Positions 33,544-36,226 of a stretch of 36,226 bases of DNA are shown in pieces. Source of the DNA: Trichococcus pasteurii. GTDB taxonomy: Bacteria; Bacillota; Bacilli; Lactobacillales; Aerococcaceae. Positions within the stretch are counted from its first letter, which is position 1. Each line of letters begins with the position of its first letter. The notes under the pieces are model-generated. The model saw nothing but the letters and a program-made list of their open reading frames with translations. It ran no database searches and was not told where the DNA came from. The translations under genes and the position numbers were made by a program. Location: contig NZ_FONM01000023.1 of NCBI RefSeq assembly GCF_900112935.1, positions 1-36,226 of the forward strand, given 5' to 3'.

Positions 33544-33583
33544 GAATACATTGAAAATTGAAAGCAGAAAGTGAGCGTACATA

Positions 33584-35875
33584 ATGACGGATTTCAAAGA
33601 GATCATTTTAACACATAAATTATCGACATTATTTTCGAAAGCCTCTTTTGGAATCGAAAAAGAAAGCCAACGGATAACGGGTGAGGGCACAATCGCCAAG
33701 ACAAACCACCCGACGGTATTCGGGAATCGCAGTTTCCATCCTTACATACAGACTGACTTTGCGGAAAGCCAACCGGAATTGATCACACCACCGATGCAAT
33801 CGATCGAGGAAATGCATGAATGGCTGACGGCTATCCACGATGTGGTGCTGCGTTCATTACCCGAAGATGAATATCTGTTGCCTTGCAGCATCCCGCCGAC
33901 CATGCCAGCAAGTGAAGAAATCAAGGTAGCCAAATTGGATAATGCGGATGATGTCGCTTATCGGGAATATCTGGTATCGGTATACGGAAACAAGAAGCAG
34001 ATGGTCAGCGGCATTCATTTCAACTTCGAATTGAATCCTGCCCTCATCAAAGAGCTTCATCAGCTTTCCGGTTCTGCCGGGACGCTTAAGGAGTTCCAAT
34101 CGGATGTCTACTTGAAGATGGCGCATAACTTCATCCGTCACCAATGGATCATGACCTATCTTATGGGCGGATCCATATCAGCTGACAGCTCCTACTTTGA
34201 AAAAGAATCACAGCATAATCTGCCATTGGACCGGTATACAAGAAGCATCCGCAGCAGCAAGTACGGATACGTCAATAAAGCGGACGTGCATGTTTCGTTT
34301 GAATCGATTGATGCTTACGTGCAGGATATCGAAGAAATGGTGACAAGCGGCAAACTCATTGCCGAAAAAGAATTTTATTCGACTGTCCGTTTCAGGGGTG
34401 CCAATAAAGCGCGTGATTTGCTGACAAACGGAATCGCCTATCTCGAATTCAGGTTGTTCGATCTGAATCCATTTGCTGAGTTCGGCATGCATAAAGAGGA
34501 CATGTACTTCATCCATTATTTCATGCTCTATTTATTGTGGATCGAGAAGGATGCCAGCGAAGAAGAGATGAAAATCGGGAAAGAAATGAACTACAGCACC
34601 GCTTTGGAGAATCCTTTGCAGCCATCCGCATTCCAATCGGAAGGGCTATCCTTCCTCGAAGGAATGCTGGATATGCTGGAAGCGATTGGCGCTGAAGAGA
34701 AGATAAGCGCAATCGTCAAAGATAAAATCGAAGCATTCCACAATCCGGAAAAGACAGTGGCTGGACAGATGGTCAAAGCAGTGGACGCGGCAGAAGACAA
34801 AGCGGTTTGGGCCGCATCCTTGGCCAAAAAATACAAAGAGGCTGCCTGGAAACGGCCGTATGCCTTGAGAGGCTTTGAGGATATGGAACTCTCCACTCAG
34901 ATTCTGCTTTTCGACGCCATCCAAAAGGGTTTGAAGATCAACATGCTCGACCGATATGACCAATTCATCTCGCTGACTTACAAAAACCATCGCGAATACG
35001 TGAAGAACGGCAATATGACGGCAAAGGACAGCTATATCGGCCCGCTTATCATGGAAAATAAGGTTGTCACCAAAAAAATATTGGCGGAGAACGGATTTGC
35101 GGTTCCGGACAGCGGAGAGTACCACTCTGTGGAAGCCGCCTTGCGCGACTATCCTATCTTTGCCGGGAAAGGCATCGTCGTCAAACCTAAGTCCACGAAC
35201 TACGGTCTAGGGATTTCCATTTTCAAAGACGGTGCTTCCTTTGAGAATTATGAGAAAGCCATCCATATGGCATTTGAAGAAGATGAAGATGTGCTTGTGG
35301 AAGATTACTTGTCCGGCACCGAATACCGTTTCTTTGTCATCGGCAATGAGACGAAGGCCGTATTGCTGCGTGTACCCGCCAATGTTGTAGGCGATGGCAG
35401 CCTGACTATCCGTCAATTGGTCGAGGAAAAGAATAAAGACAGCTTGCGCGGAAAAAATCATCGTACGCCGCTGGCATTGATCGGGACCGGGGAACTCGAG
35501 AAGTTGACGATCCAAGGTCAAGGGTATACTTTCGACAGTATTCCGCCTGCAGGAGAGACTGTACGATTGAGGGATAATTCCAATATCAGCACTGGTGGCG
35601 ATTCGATTGATGTTACGGATCAGATGCACGACAGCTATAAAATGCTGGCCGTGCAGATGGCAGCCGCACTGGGTGTAGCGGTCTGCGGAGTGGATATCAT
35701 CATTCCGGATCATTTGGTCCCGGCCTCGCAAGCGGAGCCGAATTATGGAGTGATCGAGGCGAATTTCAACCCGGCCATGCTGATCCACATTTATCCATAC
35801 CAAGGGAAAAGCCGACGTTTGACGATGGAAATCCTGCGCTTATTGTTCCCGGAAATGAAGCTGGAGGAAGGGTAG
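33584..35875 (+). CDS. gshF: Bifunctional glutamate-cysteine ligase / glutathione synthetase
   Basis: A 763-residue fusion enzyme that makes glutathione from Glu, Cys and Gly in two ATP-dependent steps. The N-terminal GshA-type ligase domain (about residues 1-480) opens with FGIEKESQRI and contains PELITPP. The C-terminal ATP-grasp domain (about 490-763) has VVKPKSTNYGLGI, VEDYLSGTEYRFFVIG and the metal-binding EANFNPAM near the end. Full length for GshAB/GshF (about 750-775). The start ATG is preceded by AAAGTGAG. It is a single gene with its own promoter. Found in only some Firmicutes, it complements the nearby thiol defences. Confidence 0.96.
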   Translation: MTDFKEIILTHKLSTLFSKASFGIEKESQRITGEGTIAKTNHPTVFGNRSFHPYIQTDFAESQPELITPPMQSIEEMHEWLTAIHDVVLRSLPEDEYLLPCSIPPTMPASEEIKVAKLDNADDVAYREYLVSVYGNKKQMVSGIHFNFELNPALIKELHQLSGSAGTLKEFQSDVYLKMAHNFIRHQWIMTYLMGGSISADSSYFEKESQHNLPLDRYTRSIRSSKYGYVNKADVHVSFESIDAYVQDIEEMVTSGKLIAEKEFYSTVRFRGANKARDLLTNGIAYLEFRLFDLNPFAEFGMHKEDMYFIHYFMLYLLWIEKDASEEEMKIGKEMNYSTALENPLQPSAFQSEGLSFLEGMLDMLEAIGAEEKISAIVKDKIEAFHNPEKTVAGQMVKAVDAAEDKAVWAASLAKKYKEAAWKRPYALRGFEDMELSTQILLFDAIQKGLKINMLDRYDQFISLTYKNHREYVKNGNMTAKDSYIGPLIMENKVVTKKILAENGFAVPDSGEYHSVEAALRDYPIFAGKGIVVKPKSTNYGLGISIFKDGASFENYEKAIHMAFEEDEDVLVEDYLSGTEYRFFVIGNETKAVLLRVPANVVGDGSLTIRQLVEEKNKDSLRGKNHRTPLALIGTGELEKLTIQGQGYTFDSIPPAGETVRLRDNSNISTGGDSIDVTDQMHDSYKMLAVQMAAALGVAVCGVDIIIPDHLVPASQAEPNYGVIEANFNPAMLIHIYPYQGKSRRLTMEILRLLFPEMKLEEG

Positions 35876-36226
35876 TGCCAAAAATTCTATGGAAACTGCC
35901 CAAAATAACGAGGTGATGTGAAAAACCAAGCCCTGCTATTCAAAGTTAGGTGAAACAAACGCTCTTGACAACCGAGCCAATGGTTTCTTCCTTTGCCGTC
36001 AAGGGCGACGGTATACAAAAGGAGCAGCACAAAGTAGCCCTTGGCTTAGAAAATTCTAAACCATTGGCTTTTCGGATTGTAAAGAGTACGCTCCGCCGTT
36101 TGTTTAGTTTATTGGTTCTCTCTTTTTTAGAGGGCTCCGGTGCCAAAAGTTAAGGGGTTTGGTCCATCAGCCAATCTTGAGATAAAGAGATTAATTTTGT
36201 CCATTTAGCTGGCATGTTGGGAAGTT
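35876..36226. other. Intergenic right edge with a long imperfect inverted repeat
   Basis: No convincing gene. An imperfect inverted repeat spans 35953-36105 and is listed separately. Open frames of about 66 residues on both strands cover the repeat and look like its by-product. The final 70 nt have no recognisable signal. A T-rich stretch at 36121-36127 sits within a CTCT/AGAG hairpin but is not a clear terminator. Confidence 0.5.
35953..36105. repeat. 150-bp imperfect inverted repeat (possible miniature mobile element or structured RNA)
   Basis: Arms pair in the same order: AAACAAACG 35953-35961 with CGTTTGTTT 36097-36105, CTCTT with AAGAG, ACAACCG with CGGATTGT, and a perfect 12-bp AGCCAATGGTTT 35975-35986 with AAACCATTGGCT 36058-36069. 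The centre holds smaller hairpins (CCGTC/GACGG near 35997-36011 and TAGAA/TTCTA). No transposase and no clear target-site duplication is seen. It could be a MITE, the end of an element continuing beyond the window, or a folded RNA. Confidence 0.5.

Noticed and set aside
35950-36153. ORFs of 66-67 residues on both strands at the right edge
   Set aside because: They cover the inverted repeat, mirror each other, lack good ribosome sites and look like no known protein.

Overview
This 36.2-kb window is low- to mid-GC Firmicutes chromosome. Gene content and order fit Lactobacillales, probably the Carnobacteriaceae (a Trichococcus- or Carnobacterium-like organism). That assignment is inferred from several traits: the nudF-macP-mtnN order known from streptococci, the Gram-positive type ThiI without a rhodanese domain, the rplU-prp-rpmA operon with an L27 N-terminal extension, two T-box leaders, a 6S RNA gene between rarA and a usp gene, and a fused glutathione synthase of the GshF type. 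Almost everything looks like core chromosome. No tRNA or rRNA genes, prophage, CRISPR array or complete insertion sequence is visible.

Layout. 1-360 holds the edge of a possible minus-strand reading frame and then intergenic DNA. 364-2059 is a nudix hydrolase / MacP-like membrane protein / MTA-SAH nucleosidase operon. 2223-3731 is a HerA-like ATPase. 3861-7628 is a Fur-box-controlled siderophore ABC transporter in the order permease, permease, ATPase, lipoprotein, as in yclNOPQ. 7698-8324 is a YktB (UPF0637) protein. 8390-8800 has no gene but contains structured repeats that I could not assign to any known element. rpsD (minus, with a probable S4-binding leader) and ezrA (plus) diverge from about 9660-9890 and are followed by nifZ-thiI, tpx, T-box-valS, folC, a HAD phosphatase, radC, a cold-shock gene and mreBCD. 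23731-27173 is a T-box-controlled polar amino acid ABC transporter with two tandem binding proteins. 27236-28444 is the L21 / Prp / L27 operon. ytxK-ackA follows. On the minus strand lie a usp gene, a small membrane protein, the 6S RNA and rarA. The window ends with gshF and a 150-bp imperfect inverted repeat.

Functional links. The cysteine desulfurase next to thiI supplies persulfide sulfur for tRNA s4U. Prp cleaves the L27 extension encoded two genes downstream of L21. ezrA, mreBCD and macP all serve envelope growth and division. The T-boxes tie valS and an amino acid importer to tRNA charging. The Fur box ties iron uptake to iron status. tpx and gshF serve thiol redox defence.

The most interesting unexplained object is 8390-8800. 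Two 73-74-nt units lie exactly 200 nt apart, with a diverged third unit between them. They differ mostly at positions that keep the same hairpins paired, with five compensatory pair changes. This points to a structured RNA or hairpin-based repeat element between two terminators.
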